From Ophiodon elongatus (taxonomy: Eukaryota > Chordata > Actinopteri > Perciformes > Hexagrammidae), in the NCBI GenBank assembly GCA_016806645.1, contig JACSYO010001494.1:1138001-1202000 (forward strand): 64,000 nucleotides of DNA. The letters run 5' to 3'. Position 1 is the first letter of the stretch, and every line of letters begins with the position of its first letter. Positions 31,040 through 42,350 of this stretch are shown here, piece by piece. Below the pieces are notes generated by a model. The model ran no database searches. It was given only the letters and a program-made list of their open reading frames with translations, and was not told the origin of the DNA. A program made the translations under genes and the position numbers.

Positions 31040-31560
31040 AGGCACTCTGTTACATATTACTGTTTGCTTTCATTTAACAGTTACTTCACATTATTACTGT
31101 CTGCGTAGAGTAACGCATATCGGATTACACTACTCTTTTCCGTTCACTTTGACTATAATAACCTCAGAAGTACGACTAGGCACCAGAAAACAGGGTTACG
31201 TTAGTTTCATGGCGGGTAATCGAAGCAGAGAAGAATAACGTAAGAGTAGCGTCGGTCATACGGAGGATAGCAAAGCCAGTGCGTGTAGCGTGTTTGTGTG
31301 TGTACGTGGAAAGTGAGTGGTGAAGCGAGAGAGAGAGAGAGAGCAGCGGCGAATGTGTTTGAGCAAACGAGTTGGCAGCGTGGCAGAGGAGGTAGCTTGG
31401 CGTTGAGGGATTTCAAGTGAATGTACGGCTGAAGTTGCAGTTTGTGCAGAAATAATAAAAGCTGCAGCTCCTCAACACCAACGGAGGTTTTCCCGTGTCT
31501 TGTTTTCCGGCAGCTGAGTGGAGGGACGTGGACTCCTGAGTGTTATCGACTCCGATTGTA
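31040..31560 (+). repeat. LTR-like or other transposon-derived stretch
   Basis: Has GCAGAAATAATAAAAGCTGC as a possible polyadenylation signal, then CTCCTCAACACC and TTTTCCCGTGTCTTG in a U5-like position. Upstream is AGTAACGCATATCGGATTAC and a short GA tract (31329-31343). No boundaries or target duplication found, so this is tentative. Confidence 0.3.
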
Positions 31561-31574
31561 CACAGCTACATTGA

Positions 31575-32095
31575 TTATATACATAGAAGGTATATATGAA
31601 ATGGTTTTAGTCACTGTCACGTCACCCATTGGTTGGCCGCTTTGAGGCCTCGAGTTCGTCGTTTTGACTGTCGCCATCTTGGTTTTTTGTAACCGTAAAA
31701 TAACACCGGAGGGGAGAGCTATGTACAACCAAACACTGAATAAAATATTTCTAGTTCTAAGACGAAAACACAGACCTGTCAATCACAAGTTAGCCGCGCA
31801 CTGAACCATACCCTGCTTTACTCTAAACGGGACCATAATTTACTAAATGAACACCATGCTGTATTGAATAAGACTTGAAAGTAGCGATTAAGACCATAAA
31901 CTCATGTTTACAATGTTTACTGAGGTAATAAATAAAGTGAGACGAAGAGTCATTTTCTCATAAACCTGTATACAATCAGACTTCTTTTTGCAACCAGAGG
32001 AGTTGCCCCCTGACGGCCATTAAAAAGAACGCAACTTTAAGACGCATCAGCTTCACTTTTCAGAACTGGAGGTTTGCCGCTTGGTTATATAACAG
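31575..32095 (+). repeat. Interspersed repeat, family C copy 1
   Basis: Blocks shared with 60430-60835: CACCCATTGGTTGGCCGC, CCTCGAGTTCGTCGTTTTG, TCGCCATCTTGG, CGGGACCATAATTTACTAAA and CACCATGCTGTATTGAATAA. The end (GTTGCCCCCTGACGGCCATT, then AGCTTCACTTTTCAGAACTG) is a familiar tail in fish genomes. Probably a non-autonomous DNA transposon. Confidence 0.75.
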
Positions 32096-34256
32096 GGAAT
32101 AGTGCACTTGGAGAGCAAGCTAATGTGTCTTGTTAATATTTTATATGTGTGCTGAGGCTGAGCTGACCATGGTGAGTCAACTGTATGACTGACCAGTATA
32201 TGTATTCTGTTCCTATCTGGACAACGAATGGTAGCACAGAAATAGAGGCAAGCCCATCAATCCTCCACACAACGCAGACTCAAGGGGGTGCTTCCCCGGC
32301 CATTTACAGTGGTGTCTGGTTCATGACATCTACACTATGGGATACCATTAGGATGATTACCTGGTGTTTACCAGATATGCAATTTAAATGGACTAGCCAG
32401 TTCTAGCCAGCACTGCAATTAACTGCTGTTATTGTTAACGGACAATACTTTACAATACAGGACACGCAGTTTGAAAAATGCATATTTTCCGGAGTTTGAG
32501 GGCACCAAACCATTGCGCAATGCTTTATAATAATGTATGGATGGGATTTTACAAATCTGGAAAGCATTTAATCCACCGTTGCAACAATTAACAGCAGGAT
32601 CACCCCATCCACACTACAAAGTAACCAGGATTGTGCTAGTGCGAGTATTGAATGGGCAGACGCAGTTATGTTGCCACGTTCACCTTTTTTTGCCGGACGC
32701 AGTTGCCTCTAAATTAAAGTGAAGTTGTTTCACACGGTTTAAATGTCAAGTCAATCTCAATTAAATAGGCCAATATTTTTTGATAGTAGGAGGGGGAGGG
32801 GGGACTTTAACAGGGAGGAAACTAGAAAGGTGTACTTTGTAGATCAGCAGATCTCCGTCAGGTGTGTCTACAACGACCACTGCTGTAATGTTTGATCGAA
32901 TGAATACAAACCACAATTGTCTAAACCGCAACGTTTCCACGTCTCACACAACAGATACGCTCTCATTTTAATCTGCAGATGTCTGCACCGGATCTTCGCA
33001 ACAATGCCTAAAAACTGGCAGTTTCTTTAGAGCAAACGGAGTGCATTAAAACTGTGAAACTAAGTCTGATCAAAGCGCCGTTTAACATCACGTCAATACC
33101 CCTGGTATTGATACCTCCATGTGTTCCATTCTTTATCTCTGAGCACCAGGGAAACCAGATAACACACACACACACACACACACAGGTGAATCTGTTTTGT
33201 TCCATGGGTTAAGCATGGCGGCAGATTGTAGATGAGACCCGTTTCATGTTGCTCCGGTTGTATCCTGGAGATCGTGTGTAGATTGCTGGAAGCGTAATAG
33301 CACTATCTGAGCTGATCGGCCGCGTTTTACCTCTGGATGAGACAATCCCAGGTCTCATAACTAATGCGGCGCTCAACAGATTAAATCTACCGCGACCTGG
33401 GTGCAGCCTGCATGCGAGACGAGGCCGTGTATCACTGTCTGTGGACACTCGATGACCAGAACACAGCTGATCTGGAGTCTGCTGGTGAGGGGAGGGGGAG
33501 AGTTTTTAGAGCTAGAAAGACATAAAGATAGAGTTAGTGTCTGTCTTCTGTCCTTGCAGTGCCTTCTACAAACAGCTATAGCTGTAATATAGAGCTGTAC
33601 CCGGCCGCCGCCACACTGGTATTAAACTTTAAGCGTGTGCGTGTGTGACTCGACTTCTCCGCAGCAATAAAAATAAAGTAGAGTTCTCTTCCGAGCGCCT
33701 CAATATTGTATCAGCTACGTTATCATCTATCTCCGTTTCTCTGTTCTTCTCCCCACTGTCCCACTGTGGATATTGATGTTGTTGATGCTGAGGACAGTAT
33801 TAGAGGCAATATCAACACCAATCTCACACACAAGAATCTCAAAGCAGTCCCGGATGCCACAGCAACTATACCATGAAAAAGACTATAAATATGTGATTTG
33901 CATTTTGCCAGTCAAGAGACCCAACTAGATCCGTTAAGTGTCCTACTGACCGTCTCACATTGTTAAACCTCCTGTTTATGAGCTGCGTGTGAGTTCGTGC
34001 TATCCAAGTGTATGCTTTTCAGTACAAACGGCCCAGTGCACCGGGAGTACAATGTCATGCTGCGTAACGCTGAGCTACAGAGCTGTGAGAGTAATGATGT
34101 AGCGCTTACATACGGTGTCTGTGTATATTAATCCATCGGAATACGCACATTATTTTAATGTGGGTTAACTGTATTTGCTCCCTGCCGGGTTTAACTCGTG
34201 AATAAATCAAACAGGCGCAATGAGCTGATGTGATAGCCCGAGGAAAATCGGCCTCC

Positions 34257-34258
<2 letters not shown>
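32096..34258. other. Noncoding with a small CA repeat
   Basis: (CA)n at 33162-33184. The frames in the segment are short and lack motifs. Confidence 0.5.
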
Positions 34259-34319
<61 letters not shown>

Positions 34320-34324
34320 ACATC
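34259..34324. repeat. (CA)n microsatellite
   Basis: More than 25 CA units, one TA interruption near the end. Confidence 0.97.
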
Positions 34325-35362
34325 TGCATCATATCCTGTACAAACGTTGGCGGTCTGATTGTGGTCGTATGCCTGCAAAAGAAAATGACAGTCAGGTCAA
34401 TAAGGTGCTGCAGCACTGCAGCAAAAAACATTTGGGTGTGGCCCAGCTGTGTGACAAAAGAGACAACCAGGGTCACCCTGAATCCATAGATGAACGTTTT
34501 TTGTGAAACAATGGACAGGAGCATAAGGAAGCTGCTGGACGTAAAATACGGGCACACAACACAAATCTTAGTGAACATAGTTGGCAATAACATTCTCCTC
34601 CATATTGAGTGGTAAGAAGATCAACACATTGCGACAAGGAACCTATTCTTTCCCGGTGTGCATTCTACGCACATTTCATTGGGTAGTGTAGTTCACTGCC
34701 AGGAACGATGACTACATTGCAGCAAAATTTGAGCCAAGCTCAACTTTTATGCAGAATGAACCTGCATTTTTTTTTTTTTTTTTTGCCACAGCCCTCTGCA
34801 GTGGCAACTTCTCTGCACCAACACTTAATGAAATGAGATTGCACTTTTCTTTGCTGCAATGCTGTATTGGTTTGGATGTGACTTAAAGGCCCCCCGGGAA
34901 AAAAAATTACTTACTTTGAGTATGGGCGTCCTACACACACTATTACACACTACGTAGAAAAATAGATAATAATTTAATTACTTTAATGTTGAATTCATAC
35001 TCCTAGTGGCATGTACAGTAGGGTCACCAGCATCATTGCAGTGAAGTTGAGAGTGAAACCTACAGCAGTAGTCAGTGTTCTAGGGCTGTACCTGAGGCAA
35101 ACTTCTTTGATTTGAATCAGATTTGGATGTTGAATATGAAGATTCGACTGTTTGTTCAAATTTGTTTCAAGTCGCCGCTTTGTTTCTTGGTGATGCGCAG
35201 CGACCGGTTGTAGGTTGGATGGACATCGCAGTTCTTTAAATAGTCACGAAATGTAATCTATTGGTTTGGTGTACACACACGCAAATTGTCTTCTACATAA
35301 CGCAACAGAACGAAAGTTAGGGTTTAGGCAACAAACCCACTTCATGAGGTTTAGGTTTGCAT
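34325..35362. other. Noncoding, no gene seen
   Basis: A T17-type run near 34768-34784 is the only notable feature. Confidence 0.5.
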
Positions 35363-35880
35363 TGTAGTTCAATCAGGAGAGACCAGTTGAATAAAGAAAG
35401 GATACTTGTTTATTGTTAACAGATGATATGTGATGATAAAGTCTCAGAGTCTTTGGCTCTTGGACTCTACAGAGAGATTCGTAATTGAGGGCCGTCTGCC
35501 CTGATCAGCAACAAGATAAATCCCCCTGTGGAGTCCAGACCTGGTGGAGGTGGAGGATGAGGCTGATGGAATGATGAGTTGATGAAGCTGATGGATCTGC
35601 AAAGACTGGTGGAGATGGGGAGGTGGAGAGGTGCAACAGCAACATCAATGAACTGAAGGTAGAGAGACGGTCATATTTAAAACAGACAGCAGCAAGATGA
35701 TAGGCTAACCATGTTATTGTTTCTTTATGCTTATTGGATGGAGAAGACCATCTGATCTAAACAGCTGGTGTCTGATTGACAGCCCCGAACAATGACAGCA
35801 ATGAGTGAGCATGCGTGAGAAGTGATTGGCAGATGTATGAGAAATAAATACGGGCTTGCAAGACTATGGTCTTCCGACTG
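35363..35880 (-). repeat. Possible LTR, minus strand
   Basis: Read on the minus strand this has AT-rich upstream sequence with TTTAAATATG, then AACAATAAACAAGTATCC as a polyadenylation region, and ends TTTATTCAACTGGTCTCTCC TGATTGAACTACA, an LTR-like U5 ending in CA. The other end and a target duplication could not be fixed. Confidence 0.35.
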
Positions 35881-36859
35881 AACTTATGCTAGAGCTTCAT
35901 TTAAACTATAATCTAATGCACATTGGCTGACAATAACAAAAAACAAAGGCTCCACTTGAAGGGCTCTGCAACGGATAATTCGACTTTCAGGGGGCAGCCC
36001 ACAGGTGTACAAATTTGGTTCTCCATTGGATGATTTTCTAAATCCATAAATCTTGAAAGAATGATTTTTCAGGATCAACATGCAAAATGGCATTATGCAT
36101 CCGTGTGTGGGAGTGTGTATAAATCAGTGTCTTCTATGGAAAACGTACATCAGGCCTATTAACATTTGGTGTGCAGCGCCCTCTAATTTAATAAATGTCA
36201 TTACTGAAGCTCAAATAATCTCAATCCAAGTCATAAATCATTGAGGGCCAACAGAATTAGAAGGCTACACATTTACAGTGAGAGGAGAGATGTAATCAAA
36301 TTAAATCACGTCCAATTATATGACATTTGTTGTGTTTGTTTTATTTATGGATGGTGCAGATACTTGTATATAAGGGAATCCGTGCATCTATACATGTGCA
36401 TTATTTTTAATGGAGACTTATGCATGGAGCTATGAAACTCAATCTTCCATGCGATACATGGGCTTCAGTCATGTGGAATATATAGCTAGATCCTAAGGAA
36501 TTGAATTATAAATCATTAAAAACAATGGAGGAGTTACAACAACGTGACAAAGTGAAAAGGCAAAGCAGTTTTGTTTTCAGTGTATTTCTCCCCAGTCAGT
36601 GTGTTGCTCATTTAACACTGTTAATGCACCACCCCTCAGCAGTCACACTCACTCACTGACTTTTAATTCATGCATGATTTCCACCATCATGGTGGTTACG
36701 CAACAAAACACTGGTGTATGTATGAGTTTCAACTCATGAAGATATCTGTGGTATATTGGATTATTCAAAAGTCTGTTATTTGTTTATCTATTTGTGTTTT
36801 ATAATGATTTAATTTCCTTTTTTTCTGTCTAAATGTATTTATTTAATTGTGTTTTTCAG
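35881..36859. other. Noncoding, AT-rich; part may be conserved
   Basis: Between 36170 and 36340 the sequence is repeat-free and AT-rich (CTCTAATTTAATAAATGTCA, AAATTAAATCACGTCCAATT). No gene recognised. Confidence 0.35.
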
Positions 36860-37017
36860 TGTTGCTCTACATTCCTTTGGTTGCCAATAATGTCGGGTGC
36901 CCCGAATTTGCACCTGCCGGGAAAAATCAATACAGTCCACTTGGTCGGAGTGTGTGTTGCCGTCACTGGGAAGATGGAGAAGCAGCGGAGGACAGAGCGG
37001 TGGAGCAGAGGAACAGC
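36860..37017 (+). CDS. Exon-like segment of unknown gene
   Basis: Preceded by a T-rich tract ending GTTTTTCAG and followed by GTGAGC, so both splice signals are plausible. Two frames are open through the 158 bases; one reads MSGAPNLHLPGKINTVHLVG, the other NNVGCPEFAPAGKNQYSPLG. I recognise neither. Open frames and splice-like flanks of this length occur by chance fairly often. Confidence 0.15.
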
Positions 37018-37470
37018 GTGAGCAGAGGCCTCAGGCGAGGTTTGAGTTTGCATCTCTCGGGTCCGTTTCCTGTCTGCCCGCTGCCCACTTCCTGCCTGTC
37101 CATCACGGTGTGGCTGGGATTGGGTATGACACATGGCCTCCACGTGGACACAGAGGGTCACAATCACCGGGCCTTTTGCTATTTGTTCCGGGACACATTT
37201 TGAGCCTGGAGGCATGCGTGTTTTCCATCAAACAGTAAAGCGCTTTTCCAGGCCGGATCCCCTGTGTCATAAATTTCTTCGCCTCTGAAGATGCAGACGC
37301 GTTGGAGCGACCTCCACCCTTCACCTCCTCTGGTACGAGCATCTGCTGGGCCAGTTGCTCCTCCTGCTGTGGGGGCCCGGGGTACTTCATTTCCTCAGAG
37401 ACTGATTAATGACTCCTACCACACTCATTTTAGGAGAAATTACCGCCCAAATAATTTGCAATTAGCCACT
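37018..37470. other. Noncoding, no gene seen
   Basis: Mixed-composition DNA with overlapping open frames on both strands and no motif. Confidence 0.45.
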
Positions 37471-37475
37471 GTCTG

Positions 37476-37784
37476 TGTCAAGGATTGCGGACCAAGGACA
37501 GCAGGACCCAAATGCAAACTCACACACACGGTAGTTAAGTGCAAAAATAAGGTTTTTACTGACGGCAAAGTGTACAAAGAGGCAAGACAGGCACGGCGAA
37601 CAGATGATGAAAACAGGCACCGAAAACCAACGGGGAGGTGCAGGTGATCAGACACAGTAGGATTCAATTTAGGATGGCAGACAATCACGAAGACAGGAAG
37701 TGAAGTGACACAAGGAAACACGAGACAGGGAACCTTCAAAATAAAACAGGAAACCCACACTTAACAAAACCCGACACTGTGACA
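37476..37784 (-). mobile_element. Solo LTR, gypsy family D, GTCTG duplication
   Basis: Plus-strand ends are TGTCAAGGATTGC and CACTGTGACA (309 bp). GTCTG lies directly on both sides (37471-37475 and 37785-37789). On the minus strand it contains GTCTGATCACCTGCACCTCC, a TAAAAACC polyadenylation-like region and GCATTTGGGTCCTGCTG near the 3' end. It is related to the LTRs at 44636-44978 and 45380-45603. Confidence 0.9.
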
Positions 37785-37789
37785 GTCTG

Positions 37790-38009
37790 TACATTTTCCT
37801 GCCGATTGGGAGTGTGAAAGGCATGGTAGAAAACAGCTACATTTGTATCTGGCTCAGAAAGTTGACACATATTTGTATTGTTAAAAAAAAAAGAAAAAAA
37901 ATATCTTCACCTCAATTATTAAGAAATCGCATCCATGTTGATTTTAAAATTGAGCTTGTAGGTTAATTCTTGACCTTTAATCAAGGGAAAGATCATATTT
38001 TCCTGTTTT
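37790..38009. other. Noncoding, no gene seen
   Basis: A-rich run near 37882-37902, otherwise plain AT-rich DNA. Confidence 0.5.
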
Positions 38010-38410
38010 TAAAGGTACGGTTCCAAATTTGGGGAAATACGCTTATTAGTTTTCTTGCTGAGATTCAGATGATAAGATCAGAACCACTCTTGTGTTTGTA
38101 TGATACTTGTGTAAGTATGACGCTACCGCCAGCAGCCGGTAAGTCTGAAGTTTTGTCGAGTTTGCCAGGCAATCAGCAGAGACTCCAGGACGTTACTGCA
38201 CCCATGGGTTCAACAAACAAGTCATGAAATGTTTATTAATAAGATTTAGAAGGGAATTTTGGTAACTTTGGATTGAGCCAGGTTAGCTGTTTCTACCCCT
38301 TTCCAGTTCATGCTGACAGGATGCTAACTGGCTCACCGTACAGACACAAGAGGGGTGTCAGTATTCTCATGAGACTCTTGGCAAAAAGGCAAATAAGTCT
38401 TTAGGGGTTT
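38010..38410. repeat. Foldback-type fish repeat, complete copy
   Basis: The left arm (TTGGGGAAATACGCTTATTA, TTGCTGAGATTCAGATGATA, CACTCTTGTGTTTGTA) is matched in reverse by the right arm (GTACAGACACAAGAGGGGTG, CATGAGACTCTTGGCAAAAA, GCAAATAAGTC). The GTTAGCTGTTTCTACCCC / GCTAACTGGCTC blocks are the family's inner part. The two arms make a long imperfect inverted repeat. Confidence 0.7.
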
Positions 38411-39684
38411 CATTGCTTCTTCATTAAATGTTACACTATTCATTTTAAGCCACAATGAAAGCATCCACGTTGTAATGAAATTGCCATCTTCTCACTTTTC
38501 CCATGACAGTTAAACTCTGACCATGTTTCCAAGAAATACAATTTTCATGCAGTAAAGACAACAATAGGAGTAAAGCATGACCATGTACATTTTGTACATG
38601 TAAGTATTTCTTTCTTTAAATACTCCTTGCCACTTACAGTATTTTGTATATATTGAGTTATTGCTACTGTTGCTGTATAACGGTAGCTGCTATGTCAAAT
38701 TAATCTCCCAACTTGAGAACCCTGCGTGACTTTATGCTATTGTTGTGTCACTGTTGGTTGTTACCGTTTGGTCCCTGTCCGTCACTTGCCCACACCTATG
38801 GAACACCATTCAGCCACAACCATCATCTTGAGTAGTAAAGGCTTGAATCATTATTAAAACAAAAGATCGGCTATTTCGAAAGCCGGTGCTCCAAAGCCCA
38901 GTAGCACTGGGCTGTAATGGACCTGGAGCTAAAGTGCTTTGACTAAGTGCTCCATCTGTCTCACTGTATCTAACACAGGTATAACTGCGGTGCTCAAAAT
39001 AGAACAAAAGAACAAACGGACATTGGCAGGAGCTCTCGAACGCTCATATTTCCCTCCACACAGACACTGATGCATCTGATGAAGACAGCGGAGAGACAAT
39101 CGTTTCAAATGTGCTCTACCTGCAGTACCCAGGAATATCAGAAATACTGGTGAAGGAATATTAACAAGTGCTGTTTCGAAGGCATAATTCTGGTAGTGTG
39201 ATTCATTGCTGAGAGCACAGTGGGAAAATGCACTTTATTCAAAAAGTCCGAATAAAAAACTGGATTTGAACGGAGGAATTGTGAAGGTAAACAGTAATTT
39301 GAGATTCAGCTTGTCAGCCACTTAATGTGGCCTGTTGTGTGCTCTAAAAGCTCAAGTTTTGTCCAATTCAAAATCACTGAGTGTGAGTGCCAAACGAATT
39401 ACCAGCTTCAATCCCAAAACTTGCCTTGAAAAATTAACATATTTTCTGGCAAAACAGAGGGAGAGAGCTGAAAGATTGTATGGTGTTTTATGTGTTTGGT
39501 AAAATCTTGGGGAAAACTGCCCCGTCACCCAGCCTCTACCAACAGCCCTTGAAAGCTTTAGACTTGTATGTAAGTGGTTTCGTTAAAGCACGATCTGCTA
39601 CTTCCACAGTAATTTGTTATCTGGCAGTGGTGATTCCTCTCACAGCACATTAGTTTTTTATTTCACCACTAAAATGGAAAATTA
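38411..39684. other. Noncoding, no gene seen
   Basis: AT-rich, no recognised repeat or gene. Confidence 0.5.
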
Positions 39685-39900
39685 AAGGGGGCATATATTG
39701 CAAATTGTTAGGTTCATATGTGTACTTGGGGTTTCTACCAGAACATGTTTACATAATTTAATGTTCAAAAAACACTTTTCTCATACTGTCTGTCTGAATA
39801 TACCTGTATTCACCCTCTCTCTTTAAGCCCGCCCCCTTTCCAAAGAAGCCCAGTCTGCAGTGATTGGTCCAGTCGTCCTCATCTTCACAGCGTCACTGCA
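39685..39900 (+). repeat. Interspersed DNA-transposon-like repeat
   Basis: GGGGGCATATATTGCAAATTGTTAGGTTCATATG, GGGTTTCTACCAGAACATG, ACTGTCTGTCTGAATATACCTG and AAGCCCAGTCTGCAGTGATTGG are the successive blocks of a widespread teleost repeat. The right end is unclear, and further family sequence may extend to about 40090. Confidence 0.65.
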
Positions 39901-40834
39901 GCCGGGGACTCGCATGCGTGTGTCAACTACACAGAGTTTAGAGTCACTTCTACCGGTGACTGTGAAGTTGTGACATCACAAACCTTAGGGAAGTTCTGAC
40001 GTCTCGTTAAAAGGTACAGTACAGTTTCTGGATACACAGTACAGTGTCTGCATTTCACCGTCGAGTGAGCATTTTGATACTTTCACAGTATTTATATAGC
40101 ACCTAGACCTGCTTCGTAATAGAAAAAGACATTATCAAAGGACTTTTAATAGTAAATTCATGGGTCGCTGTTGTTTGCTTTAACAAACACTCTAGGTCAT
40201 TAAACTTCTGCAATCCCGACAAACTATCTGATATAACAGCCTCAAACCTTCACGTGCACCGAAATGTTTTTCTCCAGGGAGCGTGATGTCACAAAGTGCT
40301 GGCCCATTTATCGGACAGCCCTCCTGCGCAGTCCACGGTGATGTCACAGGTGATCGAGTAAAGTCTGTGAGGGTTCGGTGCTCATGGCCTAGCGGGCACA
40401 TGGGAGCTGGTCCATAGAGCTTATTGGCAGCAATGCACAATGCACACAACCTGGGAAGAAGCTCGACCGTCGTATGTGACTGATGAGGTAGCAATAGCTG
40501 TACTCCAGTCATTTACTGACTGTATTAAACATAAGCAGCGTGATGTCAACTAACCTTTTCAAACACAGATCAGGGAGGTCTATAGTTAGCAGACGAATTC
40601 CCATTTCCGTCTGACATTTAAAGGACATGATTGCGGAAGCAAACGGGTTATATTTTACTGTGCACCTCGAAAGGGATGTTGACGTTTTATGACGTAGGTA
40701 AGAACTTGACTGATGCCACGACAGCCGGCGCAAATGCGATGGTGACACCCGGCGCGCACGCCCCTTCTTCAGTCGCCAGGCAGCGTCATCAACAGGGTGG
40801 GTAAAGACGTCGTCACTGGAGGCACTCACATTTC

Positions 40835-40837
<3 letters not shown>
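39901..40837. other. Noncoding; paired GTGATGTCAC motifs
   Basis: GTGATGTCAC occurs at about 40283 and 40338, a CRE-like palindromic motif, in GC-richer sequence. Two 106-codon minus frames (40192-40512, 40509-40829) overlap end to end but show no domain; the segment may be an unclassified repeat. Confidence 0.4.

Positions 40838-40932
<95 letters not shown>
40838..40932. repeat. (GA)n microsatellite, about 95 bp
   Basis: About 47 uninterrupted GA units, the longest pure array in the window. Confidence 0.98.
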
Positions 40933-40933
<1 letters not shown>

Positions 40934-41589
40934 GTGCAGAACAACAGTGCCCCCTGTGTCTAAATCACAGAATTGTATCTTCTCTGACAAAATCCCCCTA
41001 CTGTAGTTATCTATCCATCTATTTTTCTGGTTGATATTCTACCTACATAGTCTGCCTGCTAATGAAGCCGTCATTATCTGTTTGTAATAGCACTCAGTAG
41101 CCCCAATGGACATGTGCAGGGGGAGGGAAGGCAAAGAATAAAAGCGGAGACACACAGGGAGACGAGTTTCATCAGCACACTGATGAAGACATCCGTCTGT
41201 CCTCTGAGGGGAGTTTGATATCACATTTGAACCCCAACGGCCGCACCCAAGAGACACCGGCGGAGAATACACAGTCTATGATGGCAACAGGGAGTGCTTT
41301 TCACTTGGACGGGTGTGGGGGGAGGGGGGTATATTCTAATGAGCCTGCATATGTGACATAGCAAGGGGAACCAAATATGAATGGCACGTTGAATGTTGAA
41401 TGTGTTCTGATCCAGACAGCCTACAAAAAAAACTGAGTGGGTCACCTTAATTCCCAGTTTGTGGGTTGGTAGGCGCTCCAAATACCCAAATGTATGCGAA
41501 CAAGCACTGACACAGTGAGCTTGTTATGATACATCCACTTCAAATGGACACAAAGGCTAAACCACAATAAGGTGATTGTTACTGGAAGG
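40933..41589. other. Noncoding, no gene seen
   Basis: No recognised feature apart from a G-rich patch near 41317-41332. Confidence 0.5.
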
Positions 41590-41665
41590 GTGCCAGTTGA
41601 GGTATAGTTTGAGCATCTGAGTGGAATGCCTCCTGGACTCCTCCCTGGGAAGAGAGTCCAACCGC
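41590..41665 (+). repeat. RTE/Rex3-like LINE fragment
   Basis: GTTGAGGTATAGTTTGAGCATCTGAGTGGAATGCCTCCTGGACTCCTCCC aligns with 19085-19137 (CAGCTGAAGTGGTTCGGGCA, GGATGCCTCCTGGACGCCTC). It is a small, diverged piece without the GATG tail. Confidence 0.7.
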
Positions 41666-41782
41666 AACTGATCCCAGACTTTTAATACCACTGCAACCCT
41701 ACAGTGACTCGCGTGCTCAAGTTGTTGATAAGGAGCTAAAAAGGAGCGATTGACTCAGGACATGACCTGTATCTGTGCACTT

Positions 41783-41800
41783 ACACACGCACGCGCACGC

Positions 41801-41835
<35 letters not shown>
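41783..41835. repeat. (CA)n microsatellite with CG interruptions
   Basis: ACGCACGCGCACGCACACGC start, then pure CA. Confidence 0.96.
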
Positions 41836-41838
<3 letters not shown>

Positions 41839-42065
41839 CTATATATGAGACACTAAGAGATGCTGTCTCTCAGAGAAATGGCACTATAAAATATTCACAT
41901 GATTGGCTTCACACCTCAGATGAATTCAAATTTAGTAGTGCATTGACCTCCTTGTGTGCGTGTAGTGTGTGTGTAAAATGAATTCAGCTTATTTAGCAGT
42001 TAATCCACGACTGATAAACTGTAAGTCTCCATTCTGTGGAACTCACTCTCTCTCACAGACAAGTA

Positions 42066-42068
<3 letters not shown>

Positions 42069-42102
<34 letters not shown>
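42069..42102. repeat. (CA)n microsatellite
   Basis: About 17 CA units. Confidence 0.96.
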
Positions 42103-42104
<2 letters not shown>

Positions 42105-42303
42105 TCTTCATGGTGTTCTTCTATTTGGACTAAATTAATTACCAGAAGCCCTAATCCTCATCTCCGAACCTAGCGGCTTTGTTCAATGCAGAGGTCAGTC
42201 TATAGTTAAATCCATCAGTGGAGTGAGACTAATCGTGTGAATATTTTATGGCTACATTACTATGGATAACTGCCTCTGAGTCACTCTTCACTCAGTGAGT
42301 TCA

Positions 42304-42350
42304 GTGTGTGTGCGTGTGCGTGTGCGTGTGCGTGTGCGTGTCTGTGTGTG
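42304..42350. repeat. (GTGTGC)n repeat
   Basis: Hexamer-like GTGTGC repeated about five times inside a TG array. Confidence 0.93.

Noticed and set aside
30683..31108. 141-codon Glu/Arg-rich frame
   Set aside because: Its first half translates a polypurine tract; the second half has no motif.
40192..40829. Two abutting 106-codon minus frames as a possible gene
   Set aside because: No domain, no splice or promoter signal, and repeated GTGATGTCAC motifs suggest a repeat.
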